DNA from: Georgenia subflava
GTDB lineage: Bacteria; Actinomycetota; Actinomycetes; Actinomycetales; Actinomycetaceae
DNA: 64,000 bases
NCBI RefSeq assembly: GCF_009193155.1
Contig: NZ_VUKD01000001.1
Span: 186,001 to 250,000 of the forward strand
Direction: 5' to 3'
The position numbers and the translations under genes are program-made. Below the pieces are notes generated by a model, which worked only from the letters and a program-made list of their open reading frames with translations, was not told where the DNA came from and did no database searches. Positions 50,527 through 59,074 of the stretch are shown one piece after another. Numbering within the stretch: the first letter of the stretch is position 1; each line of letters starts with the position of its first letter.

Positions 50527-51921
50527 CTACCGAGCGGCCGAGGCGGCCGCGATGACGGCCGGGACGTCCAGCAGGCCCGCTCCCGTGGCATTCGCGCCCC
50601 AGGTGATCGTCGTCGTGGTGCCGGTCGGGTCGAGAACGTCGCGCGAGCCTGGCTGGAGCGGGATCGCCGTCGCCTCGAGGAGCTGCTCCGCCGCAGTCTG
50701 GTCGAGCCCGGGGCTCGCCTCGAGCATGAGCGCCACGGTCCCGGCGACGTGCGGGGCAGCCATCGAGGTGCCGCCCAGGAAGTAGTAGCCCAGCTGCGCG
50801 TTCGTCTGCATCGGCCCGACGATCCACGAGCCCGGCGCGGCGACGTCGAGATCCTGGTCCTCGAGGGCGCGGGAGGAGAACGCGGTGATGTAGGCCGCAC
50901 CGGCCGCCTCCGCCGCGGTGGCGTGCTCCGGTACGTCGCTGCCGTTCCACCAGCTCGGGCCGCCGGCCCACTCCCCCGTCCAGCCGTTCGCCGCCACCGA
51001 GATGACCGGTGCGTAGGCACCCGGGTACCCCATCCCGGCCTCGCCGGAGTTGCCGGCGGCCGCGACGACGATGATGCCGTTGGCGATGGCGCGGTCGACG
51101 GCGGCCTTCTCCATCGCGTCCAGGGCGGGGCCGCCGAGGGACATGTTGATGACCACCGGGGAGTCACCGAGGACGCCGTCGACCTTGAGGTCGGTGACGT
51201 AGTCGATGCCTGCGGCGATCACCGACGACCAGCCGGAGCCGTTCTGGTTCAGCACCTTCACCGGGATGACGGTCGCCTCGGGCGCGACGCCGCCGACCGG
51301 GACGCCGTCGAGGTTGTACCCGAGGATCGTGCTGGTCACGTGCGTGCCGTGGCCGTTGACGTCCTGGGACCACTTGTTGGGCTGGGTGGAGACGCTGCCC
51401 CGCTCACCCCCGCCACCACCGAAGGAGATCCCGAGGTCGGCGGCGATGCGGTCCTCGCCGAAGTAGTGCCGCCAGCTGGAGTGCAGGCCGGTGTCGAGGA
51501 CCGCGACGTAGACGTCCTCGCCGGTCTGCTCCACCGAGCGCGCACCGAGGCTGAGCGGGGTGTCGTAGACGCCGATCTGGTCCGTGTTCCAGGTTCCGAG
51601 GCCGCTGGTGGTGTCCGTGAACGGTGAGCTCGGGACGGGCTTGCCGACGCGCTGCGCGTCCGGGGTGGCCGCCTCGACGAATGGCAGGGCACGCAGGGCC
51701 GGCAGGTCTGAGCTGCGGACCTTCATGGTGAGCGCGTCGATGTCCGGGTACTGCGAGTTGATCCGGCCGAGGTCGTCGAGCTGCGCCACCAGGGCCGGGG
51801 TGATGTCGGTGCTGAGGACCACGTTGACCCCGACCTGTGGCCCGCCGGCCGCGGATGCGGCGGGGACGAGCGCCAGGGAGGCGGCGGCGAGCGTGGCAAG
51901 ACCGGTCAGTGCACGGCGCAT
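50527..51921 (-). CDS. Secreted subtilisin-family serine protease (S8)
   Basis: 464 residues from ATG 51921 (GAAGGACTG). Signal peptide at 1-24. A propeptide-like segment follows, then the S8 domain with Asp143 (VLDTGLH), His191 (GHGTHVTS), Asn291 (AAGNSGEAG) and Ser386 (GGTSMAAPHVAG): a complete triad and oxyanion Asn. No C-terminal domain or anchor. Probably an extracellular scavenging protease. Its end is 216 bp upstream of the CHAT gene; that gap has no gene. Confidence 0.94.
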   Translation of the reverse strand: MRRALTGLATLAAASLALVPAASAAGGPQVGVNVVLSTDITPALVAQLDDLGRINSQYPDIDALTMKVRSSDLPALRALPFVEAATPDAQRVGKPVPSSPFTDTTSGLGTWNTDQIGVYDTPLSLGARSVEQTGEDVYVAVLDTGLHSSWRHYFGEDRIAADLGISFGGGGGERGSVSTQPNKWSQDVNGHGTHVTSTILGYNLDGVPVGGVAPEATVIPVKVLNQNGSGWSSVIAAGIDYVTDLKVDGVLGDSPVVINMSLGGPALDAMEKAAVDRAIANGIIVVAAAGNSGEAGMGYPGAYAPVISVAANGWTGEWAGGPSWWNGSDVPEHATAAEAAGAAYITAFSSRALEDQDLDVAAPGSWIVGPMQTNAQLGYYFLGGTSMAAPHVAGTVALMLEASPGLDQTAAEQLLEATAIPLQPGSRDVLDPTGTTTTITWGANATGAGLLDVPAVIAAASAAR

Positions 51922-52088
51922 TCGGCAGTCCTTCGGTGGTGCGGCCCGCCCTGCAGCGTTGCGGCGGGGGCCGTCGGAGTGATGGCGTGCTGGAGCCTAT
52001 CGATGCCGGCCGGTCACGACCGCTCGCCATGCCGCCGACCGTGATGCTGACCGTGATGCCGACGCGGTGCGACGCGGGCACGGCATGC

Positions 52089-52125
52089 GGAGAGGACGGC
52101 GCGCGCTGGGCGCGCCATCCTCTCC
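52089..52125 (-). terminator. Terminator of the DUF4127/GH43-like operon
   Basis: A 16-bp stem with one mismatch: arms 52089-52104 (GGAGAGGACGGCGCGC) and 52110-52125, loop of 5 nt. It begins 8 nt after the GH43-like gene's stop on the minus strand. The rest of the 211-bp gap up to the subtilisin start shows two short ACCGTGATGC repeats only. Confidence 0.8.
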
Positions 52126-52132
52126 TGTCCGG

Positions 52133-54421
52133 CTACGGGGTGTCCACCGACACTGTCAGCGGTCTGCTCGCCGTTGTGCCCGCGTGGTTGGTGAGCTCGA
52201 CGACGTACTCGTACGTGCCCGCGGTCCGGCCGGTGACGTCGACCGCGACCCGCTGGGCCGACGGGCTGGCGGCCGCCAGATCCCCCTCGGCGATCGGCAC
52301 ACCGTTCTCGAGCAGTCGGTACGCGGTCGCGTTCGTGCCCCACCACAGGTCGGCGGTGACGGTGTAGCTGCCGTCCTTGTCGCGGTTGTCGTGGCTGAGC
52401 ACCGGCACGGCCGGTGCCGCGTCGGTGACCTCGACAGTGACCGACCTGGTCGCCGTCGTGCCCTGGGCGTTGGTCAGCTCGCCGGTGTAGGTGTAGGTCC
52501 CGTCGACGCGTCCGGTCACCGGTATCCGGAGCGACTGCGCCGCCGGGGTGGCCAGCTCGAGGGTCTCCGCCGCGATGAGCTCACCGTTCTCGTAGAGCGT
52601 GAAGACGCTCCCGTTGGTTCCCCACCACAGGTCCACGAGGACCTCGAAGTTCCCGTCGTGCAGGCCGGTGGCCCAGCCGCTGGTGGTTCGCAGGACGGCT
52701 TGGCCGGGTGCTGACGTCTCGTCGTCGTCAGGAACCTCCGGCACGACGACGGCATCGTCGCACGCCGCCTGCTCGGCAGCGGTGGGCGTCCAGCGGAACC
52801 AGGCGAAGCCCGCCTCGATCTCCGGTGCGGCCGTGGCCCCGCGCATCGCGAAGGGTCCGATCCCGACCGGCTGCAGGGCTTCGAGGTCGACCGTCCGGCC
52901 CCACGGCTCGAACGTCTCGCCGTCGAAGGACACGGCGGCGCTGACATCGGCGCCGTCGCTGGCAAGCCGCAGCCAGAACGTCTCCCCCAGCTCGGGGCCG
53001 GGGGCGATGCTGTCGAAGCCGGTGTTCCGGTCCGAGCCGTTCTGGCGCCAGATGTACTCCATCCGCAGGCCCTGCGAGCCGTGCACCAGGTCGAGCTTGG
53101 CGTAGTTGGCGTCGTCGGCGTACAGCAGCAGACCGGCCTGCTGATACCTCTCCGTCGGATCCACGGCGACCTCGGTCGTGACCTCCCACGGCCCCTCCGG
53201 AACCTCTTGCAGCAGCAACGGGGCACCGTTGACGCCGGAGCGATACGTCGGCAGGACGAGGGAGCCGTCGCGCAGCTCGTGCCGGCTCGCGTCCTGACGC
53301 ACCCCGGCGTCCCAGAGGTCATCGTCGAGCGTGTCGCCGTCGAACTCCTCCGACGCCACGCCGCTGCACTGCTCACGGAGGGGGTCCGTGTCCGGCTGCG
53401 GCTCGGGCGGGCGGACCGCGTCCGGGTCGAGCTTGGCGTACGCGATGGTGGCACCGAGCCGGTCACCGGCCTCGTAGAAGAGATAGGTGCCGGTGTCGTC
53501 CGTCACGATCTCGGGCGCGGCGGTGCGGCCAACGTCCTCGCCCACCCCGCTCGCCTCGTGCAGGGTCAGCGTCGGGCCCGTCTCGGTGAGGGTCTCGTCG
53601 ACCGTCCGGGCATGGATCTTTCCCGACGACGCGTGGTAGATCACGAAGAGCTGTCCGTCCCACTCCCACAGGTTCGCGCTCGAGACGTTCTGCCCCTCCT
53701 CCGCGCCGGGGACGACGAGCGGTTCGGCCCGCACGTCCCACTCACGTGCGTCGACCGACTCCGCCACCCGGATACGGCGGATGTTCTGCGGTGTGTTGTC
53801 CATGTAGAACATCGCGTACCGGTACGCCGAGTTTGGGTCCGGGTGCTCGAAGACCCGGGCGTACGACGTCTCGGACGTGCCGGGTCCGCCGTCCGCGTTG
53901 GTGACCGCCTCACCGCCGTACTCGAAGGTCACGCCGTCGTCCGAGGTGGCGACGCGGGTGGTGCTGTTCTCCCCGTGGAAGTACAGGAAGAGCTGGTCCT
54001 CCTCCGGGTGCCAGAACGGCTCCGGGGTCGACACGTGGGAGACCGTGTCGTAGTGCGGCAGCCAGGTGTTGGAGATGACCGGGCTCCCGGAGTGCTCGGT
54101 CCAGGGGCCGTCGAGCGAGTCGGAGTACATGAGCACGATGCCGCCGGGCGCGTCGTGCGGAGCGAGGTAGAGGTACCACTCGGCGAGCGGGTCCTCCAGG
54201 TGCTCGCCGGCGTGGAACACGCCCGGGAAGATGTACTCGTCCGTGGGGTTGTACTCCATCTGCTCCTTGTCGGTGATGATCCCGCGGAACTCGAACACCG
54301 GCAGGTCGGACTGGTCCACCGGACCGTCGGTGGTGGCCGTCGCGACCCCTCCGACGCCGAGGAACAGAGCGCACAGCAGCACGATCGGGAGAAGCGCACG
54401 ACGTCGTCGTGGTCGTTGCAT
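52133..54421 (-). CDS. Secreted five-bladed GH43-like protein with DUF1349 and twin C-terminal modules
   Basis: 762 residues from ATG 54421 (AAGGAGG). Signal peptide at about 1-30. Residues 35-345 form a five-bladed propeller of the GH43/GH32 superfamily style (EWYLYLAP, GPWTEHSGSPVI, ANLWEWDGQLFVIYHAS, TAAPEIVTDDTGTYLFYEAG). A DUF1349/GH43_C2-like jelly roll follows (EEFDGDTLDDDLWDAG, QAGLLLYADDANYAKL). Two repeat modules of about 75 residues end the protein, each with DLWWGTNG/A and YENGE or LENGV, as in CBM-like repeats of actinobacterial glycanases. It is the last gene of the operon with two DUF4127 genes. A glycosidase is likely; the substrate is unknown. Confidence 0.85.
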   Translation of the reverse strand: MQRPRRRRALLPIVLLCALFLGVGGVATATTDGPVDQSDLPVFEFRGIITDKEQMEYNPTDEYIFPGVFHAGEHLEDPLAEWYLYLAPHDAPGGIVLMYSDSLDGPWTEHSGSPVISNTWLPHYDTVSHVSTPEPFWHPEEDQLFLYFHGENSTTRVATSDDGVTFEYGGEAVTNADGGPGTSETSYARVFEHPDPNSAYRYAMFYMDNTPQNIRRIRVAESVDAREWDVRAEPLVVPGAEEGQNVSSANLWEWDGQLFVIYHASSGKIHARTVDETLTETGPTLTLHEASGVGEDVGRTAAPEIVTDDTGTYLFYEAGDRLGATIAYAKLDPDAVRPPEPQPDTDPLREQCSGVASEEFDGDTLDDDLWDAGVRQDASRHELRDGSLVLPTYRSGVNGAPLLLQEVPEGPWEVTTEVAVDPTERYQQAGLLLYADDANYAKLDLVHGSQGLRMEYIWRQNGSDRNTGFDSIAPGPELGETFWLRLASDGADVSAAVSFDGETFEPWGRTVDLEALQPVGIGPFAMRGATAAPEIEAGFAWFRWTPTAAEQAACDDAVVVPEVPDDDETSAPGQAVLRTTSGWATGLHDGNFEVLVDLWWGTNGSVFTLYENGELIAAETLELATPAAQSLRIPVTGRVDGTYTYTGELTNAQGTTATRSVTVEVTDAAPAVPVLSHDNRDKDGSYTVTADLWWGTNATAYRLLENGVPIAEGDLAAASPSAQRVAVDVTGRTAGTYEYVVELTNHAGTTASRPLTVSVDTP

Positions 54422-54513
54422 GGTGACCTCCTTCTGGCCCGCACCGTCGCGGACCGGCCTCATAGCTGGCGTTGTGCCCGGGCTGCGGCCGAGATGCCGC
54501 CGCCCGGACTGGG

Positions 54514-56973
54514 TCAGGCGTGGCAGCTGCTGGTGCGGCAGGTCGCCTCGATCTCGTACAGGCGGACCCGGGAGTCGACCGTGCCGGTCACCTCCAGGCG
54601 CACCGCGTCGACGGTGACCGGGGCGAAGGAGTGCAGCGTCGTGCTCTCGGCGTTGTCGGCAACCTCGACGAGCACCTCCCACACCCCGTCGACGCTGCCC
54701 AGCAGCCGGTACTCACGCAGCTGGTACGGCGTCGCGTACTGGAACAGCTCGACGGTGTCGATCGTCTCCGGCCGCGACAGGTCCACCTGGAGCCAGTGCG
54801 CGGCAGCGGCCCCGGTCAGCCACCGGCTGCCGTTGCTCACCCGGTTGCCGTCGATCGCGAACGCCGGCTGGTACGCACCGGAGTGCCCCGACGACGTCGC
54901 CACCGCACCGGACGCCCCCAGGAGCACGTTGCGCCAGGCCGCCGAGACCACCCCGGCCGCCGACGCCTCGAGCACGCGCTCGCCAGTGACGGCCGACGTA
55001 TGGGTCACCCCCACCGAGTATTCGGCTGCCGACTCCGCCGCCAGCGGTGCCGTCACCAGGTCCAGCTCGACCTCGGCCACCTCGAAGGGACCCAGGTCCA
55101 CGACCACGGGCCCCGGTACCGTCCACCCCTGCGGCGCCGAGACGGCCACCTCCGCCGACACCTGGGCACCGACGTCGTTGCGCACCACCACCGAGACCGG
55201 CACGGACACCTCCGTCTCCGGACGCACCCCCAGCTCGTAGGGCAGCACCGACACCGACAGCAACGCGGACCGGTCAGCCACGTCCCGCGGGATCCGCAGG
55301 GTCGGGTAGAGCTCCATCTCCTGGTAGCGGAACCATGCGAGCTCCATCTGCCACGAGCTGAGGCCCGACACGGATCCGGTGAGCTCGGTGCGCCCGTCGT
55401 GCCCGAGGCGCAGCGGCGCACCAGCGAACTCCTCCGCGTAGAGGTCCTCGACGAGCGGGCGCGTCCGGTCGATGGCCAGCTGGTTGGCCTCGTCGAAGAC
55501 GTCGGTCATGTACATCGGGTCGTCGCCGTTGCGCTCGGCGAACGCCTTGATGTCGTCGCGGACCTCGTTGCGGAACATCTGGGTGTGGGCGAGCTCCTGC
55601 AGCAGGAGCTCGCGGTCGGCGACCGCGGCACGCTCGAGGAGCCGTCCCGTCGCCTCGACAACCGGCGTCGCGGCAGGGGACCCCGGCAGCAGCGTGCCCT
55701 CCCGGGACGCCTCGAGCAGGGCAGAGTGGACGACGGACTGCGCCAGGGAGATTCCGACGTTCCAGCCGGACCAGGACGCGAGCTGACCGATCTGGATCCG
55801 CGGCGCGAGCAGGCGGTACAGCTCGGGGTCGACCTCGCCGGCGATGGCGTCGTCACCGACGGCGACGGTCCGTCCCTCGGCGACGGCGGCTTGGATCCTG
55901 TCCGCGAACGGCTCCAGGCTCCCGCCGCCCGCGGTGTTCGCCATAAGCAGGACGTCCGCGTACGGGTCGTCCACGACGGTGCCACCCACCGTCGTGGCGT
56001 ACTCCTCGACAAGCTCGGCGTACGGGATGTCCTGGTAGGGCGCGACCCACTCGTCACCCGGAGTCCGTGACCACTCCACGTCGACAGTGGTCTCCACGTC
56101 GAGCCGTTCGGTCACGTGCTTGGCGCTGAGTAGCGCGCCGACGACATCGGCGCCGGGATAGATCTTCACCTTCTCCTCGACGCCAAGCTCGGCGACCAGA
56201 TCGCGCAGCGCGATCTGCTCGGCCCGCTGAGGACCGAACGCCGTGGTGTCGTCCTGGCCGAGGATGAGGTAGTCGACCACCCCGTCGGCCACCCGCTGGA
56301 CCATCTCGCGGTTGATCTGGTGGTTGCGCTCGCGCGTGCACCAGTAGTCGTCCTTGAGCTCCTGCGGGATCTCGTCCGCGAGAGCCTCGTACTCGGCGCG
56401 ATACTCCTCCTGCCCGAGCGTGACCACCCGGTCGTGGAGGACGGCCCAGTCTCGGATCTTCCCGGCATACGTGCCGGGGTAGGAACCGTAGGGCTCGATG
56501 GTCAGCCGCATGATGACGTCGAACGCATACACCGGCTGCTCCGGGTTGGCGGCCCGGACCTCCTCGAACACGTCAAGGCGCTCGCTGGCCTCCTCGATCG
56601 TGCTGCGGCACTGTCGGGAGGCGACGAGGCCGCCGTAGGCGAGCATCGGCACGGCGACCACCGAGCCGTCGGCGTCCTCGGCGGCACCGGACCACCAGTC
56701 CGCGACCCCCTCGGCGTCGCCGGCCGTGAGGAACTCACCGAGCATGGTTGTGTCGGGCACGGCCGTGTCGAACCCACCTGCCCGGGCGACAGCCGCGGGC
56801 GTGTAGGCGGGGAAGGGCCGGTCGTCCATCGGGACGATCGCGAGCCTCCCGAGGCTGTCCGGCGGGCCAGGGACTGCTGGCGGTGCGGCGGCGGCCGGCG
56901 CGACTGCCGCGACCGCCGAGAGACCCATCAGAAGGGCGGCGGCGGCCGCGGCGAGCGTGCGTCGTGAGCTCAT
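54514..56973 (-). CDS. Secreted DUF4127-NEW3-F5/8C fusion protein
   Basis: 819 residues from ATG 56973 (AAGGAGAA). Signal peptide at about 1-30. The DUF4127 domain spans about 40-560: VPMDDRP, LAYGGLVASRQ, VIMRLTIEPYG, LGQDDTTAFGP, YPGADVVGALL, VGDDAIAGEVDP, WSGWNVGISLA. Then a NEW3/NPCBM-associated-like beta domain (about 590-660: VSAEVAVSAPQGWTV). A discoidin/F5/8 type C domain (about 675-810: NVLLGASGAVATSSG, HWLQVDLSRPETIDTVELFQY) closes it, and such domains usually bind glycans. The fusion is the best evidence that DUF4127 acts on carbohydrate. The gap to the upstream DUF4127 gene is 32 bp; to the GH43-like gene, 92 bp. Confidence 0.88.
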   Translation of the reverse strand: MSSRRTLAAAAAALLMGLSAVAAVAPAAAAPPAVPGPPDSLGRLAIVPMDDRPFPAYTPAAVARAGGFDTAVPDTTMLGEFLTAGDAEGVADWWSGAAEDADGSVVAVPMLAYGGLVASRQCRSTIEEASERLDVFEEVRAANPEQPVYAFDVIMRLTIEPYGSYPGTYAGKIRDWAVLHDRVVTLGQEEYRAEYEALADEIPQELKDDYWCTRERNHQINREMVQRVADGVVDYLILGQDDTTAFGPQRAEQIALRDLVAELGVEEKVKIYPGADVVGALLSAKHVTERLDVETTVDVEWSRTPGDEWVAPYQDIPYAELVEEYATTVGGTVVDDPYADVLLMANTAGGGSLEPFADRIQAAVAEGRTVAVGDDAIAGEVDPELYRLLAPRIQIGQLASWSGWNVGISLAQSVVHSALLEASREGTLLPGSPAATPVVEATGRLLERAAVADRELLLQELAHTQMFRNEVRDDIKAFAERNGDDPMYMTDVFDEANQLAIDRTRPLVEDLYAEEFAGAPLRLGHDGRTELTGSVSGLSSWQMELAWFRYQEMELYPTLRIPRDVADRSALLSVSVLPYELGVRPETEVSVPVSVVVRNDVGAQVSAEVAVSAPQGWTVPGPVVVDLGPFEVAEVELDLVTAPLAAESAAEYSVGVTHTSAVTGERVLEASAAGVVSAAWRNVLLGASGAVATSSGHSGAYQPAFAIDGNRVSNGSRWLTGAAAAHWLQVDLSRPETIDTVELFQYATPYQLREYRLLGSVDGVWEVLVEVADNAESTTLHSFAPVTVDAVRLEVTGTVDSRVRLYEIEATCRTSSCHA

Positions 56974-57005
56974 CGTCGTTCTCCTTCGGCTGCGATCAGC
57001 TGGGG

Positions 57006-58772
57006 TCAGCCGACCGACGCGGCGATCTCGGGCTCGGCCGCGATCTCGCCGGTGCGCAGCCAGGGCAGGTAGATGTTCCACTCCTCGACGTCGGTGGCTA
57101 CCAGCTCCAGCGCCTCGCCGGCCACCGTGCCGACGGGCCGGGCGACACCGTCGAAGTGCTCGTCGAACAGGTCCTGGGCGTACGGCAGCGTGTGCTCGCG
57201 GGCGTAGGCGTCGACCTCGTCGTAATAGGTCTGCAGGTCCTGCGGGTTCGGCTCGCCGAGCGACGAGGCATACGCCGTCGTGTCGTTGCGGACGTAGGTG
57301 CGGTAGGAGTTGGTCTGGACCCACTCCGACAGCGTCAGCTCGAGTGTGTGCTCTGCCGCCTCGCTCAGCAGGCTCGTGCGCCCCTCGTCGATCGGCCCGC
57401 CGCGGCCGTTGGCACTGCCCGGTGGCAGGTCACCCCGTTCCGCGCGGTGCAGGAGGGCATCACGGCTGAGCGACTGTGAGATCGGGATGCCGATGTTCCA
57501 CCCCGAGTAGGCGACCAGCTCGCCACGGTCGATCTCCGGGTCGAGCAGGTCCATCAGCCGCATGTCGGTCCGTCCGGCGATGGCATCGTCGCCGAGGGCG
57601 ACCGTCCGGCCGTCCTCCACATACTCGATGACCCGGTCGGCGAAAGGCTGCACCGAGGCCGAGCTGCCTCCGGTGTTGGCCATGAGGACCACGTCGGCGT
57701 CGTCGATGTCCGTGGTCATCCGGCCGCCGATGGTGTTGACGTACCCCTCGATGAGGTCCTCGTACGGGATGTTCTGGTACGGCGCCGTCCACTCCGAGCC
57801 GTGCACCCGGGAGTACTCGACGTAGACGGCCGGCTCGGTGCCGGCGTCCTCGACCGCCAGCTTCGCCAGCAGCAGCGACGAGACGGTGTCCGCCCCCGGG
57901 TACAGCACCACGCGGTCCTCGACGCCGAGCTCGCGGATCCGCTCCGCCAGCGCGGCCGCCTCAGGGCGGTGCAGCCCGGTCCCGGAGGCGTCGTCCTGAC
58001 CGATGATCAGGTAGTCGAAGATCCCCTCGGCCGCCCACTCGATCATCTCGAGGTTCAGCTCGTGGTTTCGTTGCCGGGTTGCCAGGTAGTCGTCTCGCAC
58101 CTCCTGCGGGATCTTCGCCTCCATGGCCTCCAGCTCGGCGCGCTTGTCCTCCTGTCCGAGGTTCTCCACCTCGTCCACGAGGGTCGCCCAGATCCGGAGA
58201 TCGGTGCGCCACGGCCCCTCGGGGGTCAGGCGCATGATGGTGTCGAAGGCGTAGAGCCGCTCCCCCGGGTTCTGCTTCTTCACGGTCCGGACGGCCTCGA
58301 GGTTCGCCAGCGCCTGCTCCTGCGGCACGCTGCTGTTGCGCGAGTTCAGCAGCCCGCCGTACGCGAGCATCGGCAGCGCGACGACGGCGTCGTCCGCCTG
58401 GCGGGCTGCCTGCACGAGCCACTCGGCCGCCGCGGCGCCGTCGCCAGGAGTGAAGTGGCGGCCGAGGACCTCGTGCTCAGGGGTGGTCACCTCGTATCCC
58501 GCACCGGCCCCGAGCTTGAGCGGGGCGTACCAGGTGTAGGGGCGGTCGTCGAGCGGGACGAGCGCCACCTCGCCCAGGTCGGACTGACCGGGCGGCAGGC
58601 CGTCTCCGCGCCAGACCGAGCGCGAGTCGTCGGCGACCGTCGCCGTCGCGGTGGTCGTGCTGGTCCCCGTCGCAGCGGTGGCCGGAGCCGTCGCCGCGGC
58701 GATCAGTGCCGCCGTCGCCGGAAGTACTGCGCAGGCGAGGAGTCGTCGGTGGTTCGTCGAACGGACACGCAT
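57006..58772 (-). CDS. Secreted DUF4127 protein, single domain
   Basis: 588 residues from ATG 58772 (GGGGAT). Signal peptide at about 1-34, then a Thr/Ala-rich linker. The DUF4127 domain runs to the end: VPLDDRP, LAYGGLLNSRN, TIMRLTPEGPW, IGQDDASGTGL, YPGADTVSSLL, LGDDAIAGRTD, YSGWNIGIPIS. It is clearly paralogous to the downstream fusion protein but lacks the added domains. First gene of a three-gene secreted operon under a candidate LacI operator (58880-58893). Two related secreted copies in one operon may act on different linkages or sizes of the same polymer (inference). Confidence 0.88.
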   Translation of the reverse strand: MRVRSTNHRRLLACAVLPATAALIAAATAPATAATGTSTTTATATVADDSRSVWRGDGLPPGQSDLGEVALVPLDDRPYTWYAPLKLGAGAGYEVTTPEHEVLGRHFTPGDGAAAAEWLVQAARQADDAVVALPMLAYGGLLNSRNSSVPQEQALANLEAVRTVKKQNPGERLYAFDTIMRLTPEGPWRTDLRIWATLVDEVENLGQEDKRAELEAMEAKIPQEVRDDYLATRQRNHELNLEMIEWAAEGIFDYLIIGQDDASGTGLHRPEAAALAERIRELGVEDRVVLYPGADTVSSLLLAKLAVEDAGTEPAVYVEYSRVHGSEWTAPYQNIPYEDLIEGYVNTIGGRMTTDIDDADVVLMANTGGSSASVQPFADRVIEYVEDGRTVALGDDAIAGRTDMRLMDLLDPEIDRGELVAYSGWNIGIPISQSLSRDALLHRAERGDLPPGSANGRGGPIDEGRTSLLSEAAEHTLELTLSEWVQTNSYRTYVRNDTTAYASSLGEPNPQDLQTYYDEVDAYAREHTLPYAQDLFDEHFDGVARPVGTVAGEALELVATDVEEWNIYLPWLRTGEIAAEPEIAASVG

Positions 58773-58810
58773 GTGGATCCCCCTGAGTCGGACGTCGTCG
58801 TCGGTTCTCG

Positions 58811-58834
58811 CCGGGAGACCATCCGGTCTCCCGG
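58811..58834 (-). promoter_or_regulatory. Perfect hairpin in the leader of the DUF4127 operon
   Basis: CCGGGAGACC (58811-58820) and GGTCTCCCGG (58825-58834), loop ATCC, 38 nt before the start codon. It could stabilise the mRNA or attenuate. The 302-bp divergent region (58773-59074) otherwise holds the two operators and no gene. Confidence 0.55.
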
Positions 58835-58879
58835 GTCACCGCCGCGCACGGCGGACAGCGACAGGTCGCATGGAAGGGA

Positions 58880-58893
58880 GTCATTCGCAAAAC
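58880..58893. promoter_or_regulatory. LacI-type operator before the DUF4127 operon (GTCATTCGCAAAAC)
   Basis: The right half GCAAAAC matches the palindrome at 59045-59058; the left half is degenerate. Central CG retained. It is placed 108 bp before the secreted DUF4127 gene, in a plausible promoter position (minus-strand TTGTGG at 58893-58898 could be the -35). Confidence 0.55.
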
Positions 58894-59044
58894 CACAACC
58901 CCCCTCTCTGCAGGTTGCGGTCTAGCCGGCGCACTTCGGTCGAACTCGCGGTGATACAGCGCCGGATAATCCCGCCTCCAGCGGGCGCCGGCTCGAGCAG
59001 ACCACACTCGGCCGCACGCATCCCGACTGGACGAGGCCTTTGCA

Positions 59045-59058
59045 GTTTTGCGTAAAAC
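59045..59058. promoter_or_regulatory. LacI-type operator before the LacI gene (GTTTTGCGTAAAAC)
   Basis: A palindrome GTTTTnCGnAAAAC with central CG, 16 bp before the LacI start. It indicates autoregulation of the regulator-FAD-ABC operon. No Shine-Dalgarno precedes the ATG, so the mRNA may be nearly leaderless. Confidence 0.75.
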
Positions 59059-59074
59059 CTGATGACCTGCGTCC

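Noticed and set aside
47842-51627. Plus-strand open frame of 1261 codons opposite the CHAT and subtilisin genes
   Set aside because: Complement of two well-supported genes with complete catalytic motifs; no RBS and no domain.
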